From assembly GCA_905182995.1 (NCBI GenBank), contig CAJJDP010000001.1, positions 144,001 to 208,000 of the forward strand: DNA of 64,000 bases. The letters are read 5' to 3'. Position 1 is the stretch's first letter, and each line of letters opens with the position of its first letter. A program made the position numbers and the translations under genes. The DNA comes from Paramecium octaurelia (lineage: Eukaryota > Ciliophora > Oligohymenophorea > Peniculida > Parameciidae). The notes beneath the pieces were generated by a model. That model had not been told where the DNA came from and ran no database searches. It saw only the letters and a program-made list of their open reading frames with translations. Positions 28,060-38,762 of this stretch are shown here, piece by piece.

Positions 28060-28608
28060 ATGTAAAAATACGTGAAATTCTTTAATATCGCTTAATAACT
28101 CAAGTTTGTGAAGAGAAAAGGATGGACTAGATTTCCACCAATTAAAGAAGTTGAATCCGTTGCTGATCACAGTTGGATGATCTAAATGATCGCTTTATCT
28201 TTACCTACCAATGAGTTAAATAAAGATAAATGCATTAAGATTGCTTTATTGCATGATCTAGCAGAAGTGATTGTCGGAGACATAATTCCAAGTGAAAACA
28301 TGCCAGCAAATGAGAAGAAATAGAAGGAGGATAATGCCATGAGAATGATGGTATAGGATTTGGATGAAGACATTAAAAATGAATTATACAGTATACATAA
28401 AGAATATGAGAATGGCGAAAGTATTGAAGCAGAAGTGGTTAGAGAATTGGATAAATTGGAAATGCTATTCTAAGCATTCGATTATGAACAGAAATACAAA
28501 GTCAGATTGGATGAATTCTATTCTTGTGAGGCCAGAATTAAAACTAAATATGTTAGACCCTTATTAGATGAGTTGCTTAAGCAGAGGGAATAATTCTTGT
28601 CTTAATGA
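28060..28608 (+). CDS. HDDC2: HD-domain 5'-deoxynucleotidase (HDDC2/YfbR type)
   Basis: A 182-residue intronless gene. It shows the HD metal-binding set in order: Arg/Trp-rich start KRKGWTRF, then VADHSWMIQMIA, LLHDLAEVIVGDI and LDKLEMLFQAFDYE. This order and length match the HDDC2/YfbR family, which removes the phosphate from deoxynucleoside 5'-monophosphates and helps balance nucleotide pools. All catalytic His and Asp residues expected for the family appear present. It starts 50 bp from the divergent small acidic gene and ends 17 bp before the next ATG. Confidence 0.88.
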
Positions 28609-28625
28609 TTATTATTAATTTAAAT

Positions 28626-30207
28626 ATGATATAAAATTCTACTCGTAACCGTTCTGAACAATTAATATACTAAAGACGATAACAGGAACAGTATGTGGGC
28701 AAGCTGAACACAAAGCTTCGATAGGAACATTACGAGAAAACGTTTGCGGCCTGGGAAAATAAAGGAAAAGATATTGCCAATTGGTAGTATACAAAGAATA
28801 GGTTGTGTAGTAGTTTATCTTAGACTTCAATAAATTCGTGCAGAAGCTGAAGCCAACAAGAATTAAAGGAGAGAAAAACTCGCGTTTTTACTTAATGCAG
28901 AGCATGAGCAATATCAATAAGAGATAAAAGCTATGGTTGAAACTCCAGAATAGGTCAAGGAGAGAATGATGAAAGAAGTTGCTGAATTAAAACAAAGGAA
29001 GGAGGCTGAAAGAGCTAGATAAGCAGATGCAGCATATGATCGTAGATTCAGAGAAAATGCTGATGAACTCAGAAAGGTAAATTAGCAATTTAATGAACTA
29101 TAATCAGTGGCATATAGAAATATGTAAATGATGGAGAAATAGAAACTGTTGGAGGATCAATATGAGGGTATACAATTGAAGAATTATCTTTATAGAGGAA
29201 ATGATATATGCAGAATTGTATAGAAGAGAAATACTAAAGAAGGAGAGGTTAGAAAAGGAGAAGGTGTTGGAACAAAAGGCAAAAGTAGATGAGCGCAACA
29301 AGGTGTTGGCTGTACAAACAAAAATGAATGAAGTTAAGCAACAAAAAACAAAGGAAGAAATTGAATAGGAAAAATAAATGCTGGTACGATTGATTGTTTA
29401 CAATTTTAGAAAGAAGAATGGAAACTAGAAGAGGAAAGACATAAACATAGAGAAAATCAATATATGAACTATAAGAAGGAAATTAATTCAGAAATTGCAT
29501 TAAATAATGAAAAATAAAAGGAATATAAAAAACAAATTAAACAGCAAGAGAAGATTGAAGATAAAGAAATGATTTCTTAAGTTCTTGCAAGAGAAGAGGC
29601 CATTAGTAAGATGGAATAAGCAGAGAAATAAAGATAGAAAGAAGAAACCAGATAATTTTTGCTCAATTTTAAGAATAGAACAAATGAATATAGTGTAAAT
29701 GATCAATTAAAGGAAAAATTAATTAATGAGGAGAACAATAGACAATGGGAAACCAAAGAAGCTAAATGGAAGGCTGAAGATGTAATCTTTATTCTTATTG
29801 TAAGGATGCAAGAGTCAAACTAATGTATGAAGTTTATGCTCAAAGAGCAGAGAATGTGGAAATAAAAAAGAAGATAATTGAAGATGAAAAGAACGTTAAG
29901 CATTTGGATAAAATGGAACTACAACGTTAAATGGAATTGTATCAAAAGGAATTAGAGGAAAAGCAGAGACTAGAATAGGAAGTAAATTATACAAAAATAA
30001 ATTGTTTAGAAAATAATGTAAACAAAACACAATTTAATAAATTAAATGGATGAGAAAAAACAGAGATAATAATTGTTAAGAGATAAGAAATAACAGGAGG
30101 AAGAGGCACTTCGAAAATAGAAAGAGGAATATGATAAAAAAATAGAATTAGAAAAGGCTAAAGGCCGTGCTCTGCTCGATGAACTTAGAAAACAACGACC
30201 ATATTGA
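28626..30207 (+). CDS. CFAP53: Cilia and flagella associated protein 53
   Basis: A 484-residue, almost wholly coiled-coil protein rich in Glu, Lys, Gln and Arg, belonging to the trichohyalin-plectin-homology group. The N-terminal block (LQQIRAEA, RREKLAFLLNAEHEQY) and the later YDRRFRENADELR match CFAP53 (CCDC11), a protein inside axonemal doublet microtubules needed for cilia stability and dynein docking. Five introns are inferred: 28802-28823 (GTT start), 29168-29195, 29384-29409, 29782-29804 (ends AAG) and 29982-30009. Together they leave exactly 485 codons. Close relatives such as MNS1 are also coiled coils; the N-terminal match makes CFAP53 the better call. Confidence 0.8.
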
Positions 30208-30379
30208 ATTATTAGAATCAATTCAAATATTATTTAAAATAATCTCTTTATTAATGCATTTAGAGTAGTATTTTTTAATTAGATAAGCAGATAAGTGCTT
30301 GAAGCTGCTTTTAATTGGAATTCGCATAGGTTGATAAATAATGAAAAATTGATTAAATTAAATTATTTAATTCTTGGAT

Positions 30380-30876
30380 ATGTCAACTCCTCAAATAAAA
30401 TCAAAATTGGTTCAAACCTTTGGAAGAAAGAAGAATGCTGTCGCAAGTGCAAGTGTTAGAGAAGGAAAGGGTACTGTCATACAATAAAATAAGGTTTGGT
30501 TAGAGTGAATGGAGCTCCAATTGAATTAGTCAATCCAGCCCCATTGAGATAAAAGGCTCTCGAACCATTATTACTTCTTGGTTAAGTCAGAACAGGCAGA
30601 TTGGATATCAGAGTCACAGTTAGAGGTGGAGGAAGCACTGCTTAAATTTATGCCATTAGATAGGTAGAATTAGCAATCTTAAATATTACTTAGGCCATCA
30701 GCAAAGGTATCGTTGCTTACTATCAAAAATACATTGATGAAACTTAAAAGAGAGAAATCAAAGATCTCTTATTATAATATGATAGAACACTTTTGGTTGC
30801 TGATCCAAGAAGATGTGAGCCAAGAAAATTCGGTGGTAAGGGTGCTAGAGCCAGAAGATAAAAGAGTTACAGATGA
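30380..30876 (+). CDS. RPS16: 40S ribosomal protein S16 (uS9)
   Basis: A 157-residue protein of the small ribosomal subunit. Its C-terminal tail reaches the P-site tRNA. Diagnostic segments are FGRKKNAVASASVREGKG, LVRVNGAPIELV, VRGGGSTAQIYAIRQ and the basic ending EPRKFGGKGARARRQKSYR. The single 23-nt intron (30471-30493) ends in AAG; only this boundary rejoins GKG to LVRVNG, so the 3' splice site is secure. The length is normal for the family. Confidence 0.95.
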
Positions 30877-30916
30877 AAATTTTATATCATAGTACATTAA
30901 AAAATATAAAATATTA

Positions 30917-31715
30917 ATGGAATTTTAGTGTTGTTAATGTTCGATAGAGTTCAATCAGACTGATCATTCGCCTCTTGTCTTGCCAAGCTGTGGTCATTCC
31001 ATTTGTTTGTCTTGTGTCAATTAATATACATCTGGGGAGTAATCCTTGGTTTGCAAAGAAGACGGGTACACATCTATTAGATTTATTTAAGAATATAATG
31101 CAATGTCCAAAGAGACATCAAATGTTTCCCCCATAATTAAAGCATTATTACATTATTAAAGAAACGTCGATCATCAGCTAGATGTATAACTACCATTCAA
31201 ACTCCTGATGAACAACAACAATCAATTCACAATTAGACCAAGGATGTTAGCGATTTCTCAAGTGAAAAAGGACTTTCTTAATCTTAATCAATGGAAGCAT
31301 TGCCTAAAGCTAGTCTTTGTAAATTGCATCAGAAGGAACTAGAATTAGTGTGTAAGGAAGATGGTTAGTATATATGTGTAAATTGTGCATTATTTGGTCC
31401 GCATAAATTTCATAATTATCTTCCCATCGAATAGTATCTCAAATAAATAGAGTCAGCAGTTCAATAAATATCCAATGTTTACAAACAAATACAAACTGAA
31501 AGAAATAGTTAAGAGTAGTTTAAACAATTACTGATTCTTGGACTTAATTAATAATAAAATTGTTTAAAATCTCTTATAGAATTATAATTCGATGACCTTA
31601 TCAAATCAATCGGAGATATTAAATTATAAGTTTTGCATAAGATAGAGCTTAATTATTAAAATTCTCTTGAACACTAGTCCAATAAACTAGACTCAGAATT
31701 CATTTCCCTGTAGAT
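30917..31715 (+). CDS. RING/B-box protein, first copy, cut by contig end
   Basis: This is the same gene as at 32239, read here from its ATG to the end of the left contig. It carries the RING (CCQCSIEF ... LPSCGHSICLSC ... CKEDG) and the B-box, and stops inside the coiled coil at the N of 31716. It differs from the second copy by scattered substitutions, mostly silent, and by one base inside the first intron (31066-31091, 26 nt here, 25 nt there). Being cut at the assembly join, it is probably the overlapping end of the same or an allelic locus, not a second gene. Confidence 0.8.
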
Positions 31716-31716
31716 N

Positions 31717-32198
31717 ATAAAATCAAAATTGGTTCAAACCTTTGGAAGAAAGAAGAATGCTGTCGCAAGTGCAAGTGTTAGAGAAGGAAAGGGTACTGTA
31801 ATACAATAAAATAAGGTTTGGTTAGAGTGAATGGAGCTCCAATTGAATTAGTCAATCCAGCCCCATTGAGATAAAAGGCTCTCGAACCATTATTACTTCT
31901 TGGTTAAGTCAGAACAGGCAGATTGGATATCAGAGTCACAGTTAGAGGTGGAGGAAGCACTGCTTAAATTTATGCCATTAGATAGGTAGAATTAGCAATC
32001 TTAAATATTACTTAGGCCATCAGCAAAGGTATCGTTGCTTACTATCAAAAATACATTGATGAAACTTAAAAGAGAGAAATCAAAGATCTCTTATTATAAT
32101 ATGATAGAACACTTTTGGTTGCTGATCCAAGAAGATGTGAGCCAAGAAAATTCGGTGGTAAGGGTGCTAGAGCCAGAAGATAAAAGAGTTACAGATGA
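31717..32198 (+). CDS. RPS16: RPS16 (uS9), second copy lacking the first five codons
   Basis: Identical in protein to the copy at 30380 as far as I can read, with one base difference in the intron. It begins at codon 6 directly after the N, so the missing start is a contig edge and not a biological truncation. Confidence 0.85.
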
Positions 32199-32238
32199 AA
32201 ATTTTATATCATAGTACATTAAAAAATATAAAATATTA

Positions 32239-34168
32239 ATGGAATTTTAGTGTTGTTAATGTTCGATAGAGTTCAATCAGACTGATCATTCGCCTCTTGT
32301 CTTGCCAAGCTGTGGTCATTCCATTTGTTTGTCTTGTGTCAATTAATATACATCTGGGGAGTAATCCTTGGTTTGCAAAGAAGACGGGTACACATCTATT
32401 AGATTTATTAAGAATATAATGCAATGTCCAAAGAGATATCAAATGTTTCCCCCATAATTAAAGCATTATTACATTGCTAAAGAAACGTCGATCATCAGCT
32501 AGATGTATAACTACCATTCAAACTCCTGATGAACAATAACAATCGATTCACAATTAAACGAAGGATGTTAGTGATTTCTCAAGTGAAAAGGGCCTTTCTC
32601 ATTCTTAATCTCAGGAAGCATTGCCTAAAGCCAGTCTATGCAAATTGCATTAAAAGGAACTAGAATTAGTCTGTCAAGAGGATGGCTAGTATATTTGTGT
32701 AAATTGTGCATTATTTGGTCCACATAAATTTCATAATTATCTTCCCATCGAATAATATCTCAAATAGATAGAATTGGCTATTCAATAAATATCAAATGTG
32801 TACAAACAAATACAGAATGAAAGAAATAGTTAAGAATAATTTAAACAACTACTGGTTCTTGGACTTAATTAATAATAAAATTGTTTAAAATCTCTTATAG
32901 AATTATAATTTGATGATCTCATTAAATCAATTGGAGACATTAAATCGCAAGTTTTGCATAAAATTGAACTTAATTACTAAAATTCCATTGAACACCAATC
33001 TAATAAGCTTGATTCAGAATTCATTTCCTTATAGATTGAAGCCGATAAATGGCTAAATTAGGCTAATATCTAATTAAGTCTATTATTGGAAGATTCCGAA
33101 GAATAGAAAAGCTTCAAATTTGATGATCAAATAGTTAAATAAGGTGAGATTTTGATATCCCAATTTGATAGAATTAAAGAGCAAATCAAAATCAAAATTG
33201 AATAAACTTACAATTAACTAGATGTCCAAGTTCCTATTTAGATTATCACAAATTACATCACCAAAATGATGGGATTGAACAAAACTAAATCAGAAGTAAT
33301 TAAATAGGAATTTATTCAACCGCTAGAATCCATTCTAGAGGAGAAAGATCCTATAAAAAAGGTTGATCAATCAGACTTTTTATTAGATGATAGGCAATTG
33401 TAAGAAGAAATATTCTAACAATATGAATAGCATAAACCATTGTAAATAGATGTAGCAAAAGGAAAAAGATATTCTGGTGTATTTTCTTAATCATAATAAC
33501 CTACCCAACCTACTTCACCTTCTCAAGATATGACAAAATCAACTATTTTTACATCGAATCAAAATTAAGCAGTAAAATTTAAAGAAAGAAGTATGACATT
33601 GTCACATCACGAATTGTTGGATGTTTCTTAAATTCTTGTTTAGAAACAATCTAAAATTAGCAATAATAATTAAAATAGCAATTCAAAATCATAGAAGAAA
33701 TTTACGAACAATCAAAAAATGAATGATAAACTATCAAATACTTTTAGTATTATTCATTAAGACAAAAGTGAAATTATTGATCTAAGTTCTATAGGTAATA
33801 CTTTTATTTTTATCTAGATTTTAATGACTAGATTATACAAATCTTGGGAGATTACTTAAAAGGAACTCAAACTGTAAAGGTCTTAAAATTAAGTAAATGC
33901 AAATTGACTGATGATCTGCTCTATAAGTTGGTTTTGAATATCACTCAAACCAAGTAATTATTATTTTTACACTAATAGAATTAATACATTACATCTATAA
34001 CAAAACATATTGACAGAAAAATGTCTTGATAATATTTTAACTCATTTGAGATAAAATGGTCAAACATAATTGAAAAGCATATATGTGAATTAAAATAATT
34101 TTACAGCTGCCAAGGCAAAAAAAAAGATAGACGAACTTAAAAAATTTGGAATTTAGATATCATTATGA
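32239..34168 (+). CDS. RING finger, B-box and leucine-rich-repeat protein
   Basis: A 618-residue TRIM-like protein. Residues 1-65 form a RING (CCQCSIEF, LPSCGHSICLSC, CKEDG, CFPHNQSIITLL), expected to bind an E2 enzyme and transfer ubiquitin. A B-box follows at about 125-165 (CKLHQKELELVC ... YICVNCALFGPHKFHNY), then a long coiled coil and a Ser/Gln/Asn-rich linker. The end carries leucine-rich-repeat-like strands (VKVLKLSKCKLTDDLLYKLV, INTLHLQQNILTEKCLDNIL, LKSIYVNQNNFTAAKA). Introns are 32388-32412 (AAG end), 33795-33817 and 33954-33978; exons sum to 619 codons with TGA. Targets are unknown. A TRIM core joined to leucine-rich repeats is not the usual animal arrangement. Confidence 0.82.
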
Positions 34169-34279
34169 TTTTTGATCATCTATTTGATATATAAATTATG
34201 ATAGATTATTCTTATATCATATTTATCAAGACTTAAATTATAAAACTCAATTTCAAATATATATTATCGAATTTACTGA

Positions 34280-34768
34280 TCATTACAAATTGTTAGAAAT
34301 GATTATTCTATTTAGGATTCGCTGTGTTGAATACTTTATATGCAGATTTGTGACATTTTTCTGAGGGAAATTCTTTTTTAATTTAGATTTGATTTCATCA
34401 ATGTTCTCAATTTCACCTGTTATAGATACACACCAATTAATCTGTATAGAATGAAGCAATTCAATTTCGCAGATTTCGAAATAAAATCTATTTATCCAAC
34501 TATTGAAGAAAATTTAAGATACAAAAACAAAAATTTATTATTTTTTTTAAGTGTTATAGTACTTTTCAATTAATTTAAAAAACATAAATTCAAGTTGGGA
34601 AAATATTCCTTTTTTATGAGATTCTTATATATAATTAACAAAAGAAAAAGCAAATACACAAAGAATGAACTCAAAGTTTTGGTGGAGACTCGGCAGAATT
34701 CTGCTTTTTTAAAAATTTTCCATCTGGTCCTCTTTCTCTTTTTAGTGCATGTTAATGCCTTGATTCAT
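34280..34768 (-). CDS. Hypothetical protein, minus-strand reading
   Basis: A 163-codon frame without introns (ATG at 34768, TGA at 34280). The start (MNQGINMHQKEKEDQMENFQ) and end (CVSITGEIENIDEIKSKLKK) are hydrophilic and protein-like; the middle is rich in Phe, Ile and Tyr. It would be convergent with the RING gene, 111 bp away, as is usual in this window. It overlaps a plus-strand frame (34451-34858), and only one of the two is likely real. I prefer this one because of its balanced ends. No family is recognised. Confidence 0.4.
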
Positions 34769-34858
34769 ATATATATTTCTAATTGGATTTATCCAAAAAC
34801 TTTGTTGCTTATTATTTTCGTAATTCCTCCAGTTTTAATGCTTATTAAGCTCTTTTGA
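34451..34858 (+). CDS. Alternative overlapping ORF, possible membrane protein
   Basis: A 135-residue frame with three hydrophobic segments (LLFFLSVIVLF; a longer one near FHLVLFLFLVHV; LLIIFVIPPVLMLI). It lies opposite the minus-strand frame at 34280-34768. Hydrophobic readings of this type often arise as the antisense of Lys/Glu/Asn-rich coding sequence, so it is the weaker candidate. Confidence 0.25.
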
Positions 34859-35319
34859 TTCTTCGAATCATGATTCGTCTATATCTAGGAATTAATATAT
34901 TAAATTACTATTTCTGATTTACATATCTAGGTTCTTGTTCATATTATATAATTATGGGAAATTTAGGTTGGTTTTTTTCTTCCTATTTTCCTTAATTTTG
35001 TAAATCAGCATCCTTGAAATGATTAGTGAATTCAAAGAAATTAGTGAGGTATTGTTAATTTAAGAAATGGCTCTTTGATCTTTCATCCTCCTGGTAGAAC
35101 ATTGAATACTACTTTTTCTCATTTTCCCTTTAATTTTCTTACAACATAAAAAAAAAATTTAATTATAGCGGGCTAAGAAACTTAATAAATATAGATATAT
35201 AATAATAAGAAATAGTAAATTAGTAAATCATTAGTCCAAACATTTCCATGCAAAATTATCCAAGAATTGACAAGGAAAAATGCTTAATAAATTCAGAATG
35301 TCATATTCCTTGATGAAAT
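34859..35319. other. AT-rich stretch without a recognisable gene
   Basis: I find no frame with protein-like composition on either strand. A T-rich segment around 34970-35150 is of low complexity. Confidence 0.4.
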
Positions 35320-35478
35320 ATGAACAAAATTAATAAAAAATTGGAAAGAGATCTTGAAGTAGGTCAATTTGCAAAAATACAAGCAATAGGAATTACAAAA
35401 CTAAGCAAAGCCAAAGGATGCATTTATTTAACTTATATGAATACTGTGACTAATTCCTTATGTTGTTTGATATATTGA
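35320..35478 (+). CDS. Possible small hypothetical protein
   Basis: A 52-residue frame (MNKINKKLERDLEVGQFAKI...) with a mixed, protein-like composition. It is too short to separate from chance in this code, and it has no recognisable domain. Confidence 0.25.
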   Translation: MNKINKKLERDLEVGQFAKIQAIGITKLSKAKGCIYLTYMNTVTNSLCCLIY

Positions 35479-35657
35479 TAATATTAATCCTAATTATTAT
35501 TTATACTTCATAGAGTCAATGAATACAAGTTCTATTAAGAAATGTAAAGGGATATTAGGTTTTTAATAGTTTTATAGAAGAAAATTAGTGAGATATTTTA
35601 AGCATTTTCTAATAAAATGATAATTTTTATAAAATCACAAAATATTAACATTTTGAA

Positions 35658-35927
35658 ATGGCTATTAGGAGTGATTCTTAAAGAGTTTTCTAAACCTAAA
35701 TTCTTAAAACTTTGATGAATGAGAATCATTTACTGAAATCCTAAGCTAAATAGAAAGATGCCTTGATAGTGCAATTATTAGAGAAGAAAGTATAGGAAAG
35801 TATGTAGGCTTTGAAATCTGAAAGGAAGGCAAAAAATAATGGATCTCAAACAAGGAGAGATGATAAGGATTTAAGAATACATACAAGAATTAAGACTCTG
35901 ATTGACTTGTTGCCAGATGGGTTTTGA
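35658..35927 (+). CDS. Small coiled-coil hypothetical protein
   Basis: An 89-residue intronless frame starting MAIRSDSQRVFQTQILKTLM. It is mostly helical and rich in Lys, Gln and Leu (HLLKSQAKQKDALIVQLLEK). It ends in LIDLLPDGF 46 bp before the next ATG. Regular heptad-like Leu spacing suggests a coiled coil. No family is recognised. Confidence 0.5.
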
Positions 35928-35973
35928 ATTCAAAATTTTCGCACTTATTTTTTAATATATTATAAAAATTGTG

Positions 35974-36981
35974 ATGAGTGATTCAGATGATTCATTAAAG
36001 TAATAACACCAACTTCCGTAAAATTTTGGTGAAATTATTGATTCAGATGATGAGAACTGGATGCCTCCTAAAAAGAGTTACAGTTAACTAGAGGAATTTG
36101 AACCATCGAAATTCAACAAGAACATAGTTGCATTAGATTGGGATTTTAATAAAGTAGAATATTTGTTTAAAATGCATAGGTGTTTGTAAAGTAACTCTAA
36201 ATTGAAGCCTTGTAAGATCCGACTTGGAGAGCCTAAGTCATCAAATAATTTGAGATACATCCAACTTTAGATCACCCCAATATTGTTAAAGTACAAGCAT
36301 AATCTAGCATTTAGGTTAAAGAGCAGAACTATGAGGAGAAAAAAATAGTATTGGAATTCTTAAATGAAGCAAACTACTTTAAGAAAGCAATCTTAGAAGT
36401 ACAATTGTTTTTTTAAACTTTTAGTAAGCTCGTCCTATTACAAATATGATTAAATTAAGATCTTATATATAAGATATAGCAGAAGGACTCAATTATTTGC
36501 ATAATTTAAGTAATTTGTCTAAATATTTGAGATTATGTTCATATGGATATTCGAATAGAGACTTTGCAATGTACGAGAGGACCAGAGGATCTAATTAGAA
36601 CAGTATCTAAATAATTAAATAGAGGTCAAACTTGGGGATTTTGGGAATATCTAAAGAAAGGGTGACATTCTAGATGCCTTTCATTATGAGTTCATCAAAA
36701 AAAGATAACCTATGATGCCACCTGAATTAGCTATAGGTTCCTAAGCAGATCCTAAAATGGATATATGGTGTTTTGGCATAGTGATTCATCAAATGATCAT
36801 GGCATATGCACCAAATCTGATGCCTTAAAACTAGAATCAACCAGCTAAGATATCATTTGCAAAAGCACATTGGAGTAAATACGAAGTAGAGCTTTTTAAA
36901 CTTGTGAAGAGTATGTTGCAAATTAATGCAAATGATAGACCATCAGCATAGTAAATACTATAAATTCAATGGCTTTAATGA
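35974..36981 (+). CDS. Degenerate protein-kinase-like protein
   Basis: A 303-residue protein with a reduced kinase domain. The catalytic Lys motif is present (VFVKQL), as are LDHPNIVKVQ, the hinge IVLEFLNEA, YVHMDIRIET in place of YRDLKPEN, VKLGDFGN, and MMPPELA before DIWCFGIVIHQM. No glycine-rich loop is visible and the catalytic-loop Asn is Thr, so activity is doubtful; it may be a pseudokinase. Introns are 36154-36179, 36399-36424, 36510-36531 and 36603-36624. The last two end in GAG; with them the exons give exactly 304 codons and the conserved catalytic-loop and DFG motifs come into one frame. The acidic N-terminus (MSDSDDSLKQ) precedes the domain. Confidence 0.75.
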
Positions 36982-37091
36982 TATATATATATCTATAAAA
37001 TTAAAGTAACCAAATCTATTGACTCTTCAATTTCTATCAAAATATTTAAAAAGATGATCAATAACAAAAATGAGTATAAAATAGTTTTATA

Positions 37092-38639
37092 TCAACGAAT
37101 ACTGATATTATGCGGTGCTAATTAGCATTTGCTATTTTATTAATTGCCCATTGATTATGTATAGATACTCCAAAATCTCAAAGTTTCATCTCCAGCTCCT
37201 GTCACTATGGTATAACCATCAGGAGACATCGCCAAATATAACACACTTAATTGTAATAAATATATACCGACTAGTATGACCTATTAAAGTGGCAATTCTT
37301 TTCATACCATTGCATTTCCAAAGTATAATTTAATGTTGACTATAACCATGTGTTGAAATCAATTCATTTTCCATTTTGCTGAACATTAAATTACAGACTT
37401 AACTTCCAGTATCTTCTTTTGATAACATTCTGCCTTCTAAAGCATTCCAAAATCTAATGGTTTTATCTGCAGTACCACCACCACTTGCTAATAATCCATG
37501 TTAATGTGGACTCCAGGCTATAGCTTTAACAGCTGCTTGATGTTCATTAAATTTAAATATTGGTTTATCGTATTAAGCTGAACTCCAAATGTATAATTTA
37601 TTATCATTTCCACCTGAAGCTAATAATTAGCTATCAGGAGACCATTTTAACCCGCAAACTTCTTATTTATGAGCAAGAGATTTAAAAAAATAGTCTTCTT
37701 TTTATCTTATATCTCTTTAGATTATTAATTTATCTCTTGAACCACTACTTAAAATACTTTCAGCAAAACAAAGAGTCCCAACTCTTGCAGTGTGACTTTT
37801 AAACGTTCTAACTTTTTGTAACTTACAAGCATCCCATATTTAGACTTCTCCATTGTTAGTTCCAACTCCTAACAATGGGCCTCTTAATGACCATCCAACA
37901 CTCGTTACTACATCATTACAAAGATCTAGCAGTTTCGTAACTTTTTAAGATTAAGCATTCCTAATTTGATTGGATAAAAAGTACCATAAATAAACACTGT
38001 TATTGAGTGCTACTGATAATGTGTTATAGGTGCTCCAATCTATCAGGTTTAAATAGAAATCATCTTATAATTGAGGAGCATCTAAAACTTTAAATGGCAC
38101 TTTGGGAATTTTTCTTATGTATTTTCCATATTAGCTGGATATGGTTTCTGGTAATGCAAAGTATTTATGATCAACAAGAGGACTAATTTATTTAAATTAA
38201 TACCTATTATAATTTTTCGGATCAATGGAATCGATATAATGCACATGCTCATTCTTGTATTGGAAGTTATTTTGATTAATAAATTTAAGTGAACCACTCT
38301 CAGATTCCATAATAGGATCCTAATTTAAAATTTATTATTTATAGAGCATTTCAAGAGCTGCTTAAGATGAAGCAATGTCTTGAGCAGGTGCCTTGGTTTC
38401 AGTAAGAATGCTAAATTTCTTTTTTATGGTTGGAATGAAGCGATCTCCAGCATAATTACTTCTTCGCTTTTATTCAGTATTCCCCAAATTGATGAGGTTT
38501 TCTTATTACAATGAAGAAATGGGATCCTACTAATTTCCTTGTAAGATTATTTGATTTTTGTCAAAAGAACTCTACAACGAAGGACCAGAGCAAAACTAGA
38601 ATGATTAAATGAATATACTTGTAATTTAAGCTTCGACAT
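37092..38639 (-). CDS. FZR1: APC/C activator Cdh1/FZR1 (fizzy-related)
   Basis: A 500-residue WD40 protein that recruits substrates to the anaphase-promoting complex. The N-terminal C-box reads [11 protein letters not shown], where the usual last Arg of DRFIPxR is Ile. A seven-bladed propeller follows, with the family signatures [61 protein letters not shown] and [10 protein letters not shown]. The protein ends in Ile-Arg (NISIR), the IR tail that docks on APC/C TPR subunits. Introns are complement(38596..38618) and complement(37246..37267); the second ends in AAG and its boundary is fixed by the conserved SRVLYLAM. The IR tail and sequence favour Cdh1 over Cdc20. Confidence 0.88.
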
Positions 38640-38762
38640 TTACAAACAAAAATAAAATTTATGTTTTACATACAAATTAAGTATCAAATTTCCAAGAGAA
38701 GAATGCAAGATAACCAATAACACCTTATTAAGTTAAATTTTATAATTATTGATAAATGAAAA

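Larger units (their letters stand above)
30395..33036. repeat. 1.32-kb overlap duplicated across the contig join at 31716
   Basis: 30395-31715 is repeated at 31717-33036 with scattered substitutions and a one-base indel. The single N at 31716 separates them. The right copy starts abruptly inside codon 6 of RPS16 and the left copy ends abruptly inside the RING gene, as expected for two overlapping contigs placed side by side. Confidence 0.9.

Noticed and set aside
30395-33036. True tandem duplication of RPS16 and the RING gene
   Set aside because: The copies end and begin abruptly at a single N in the middle of genes, the same pattern as three other joins in this window.
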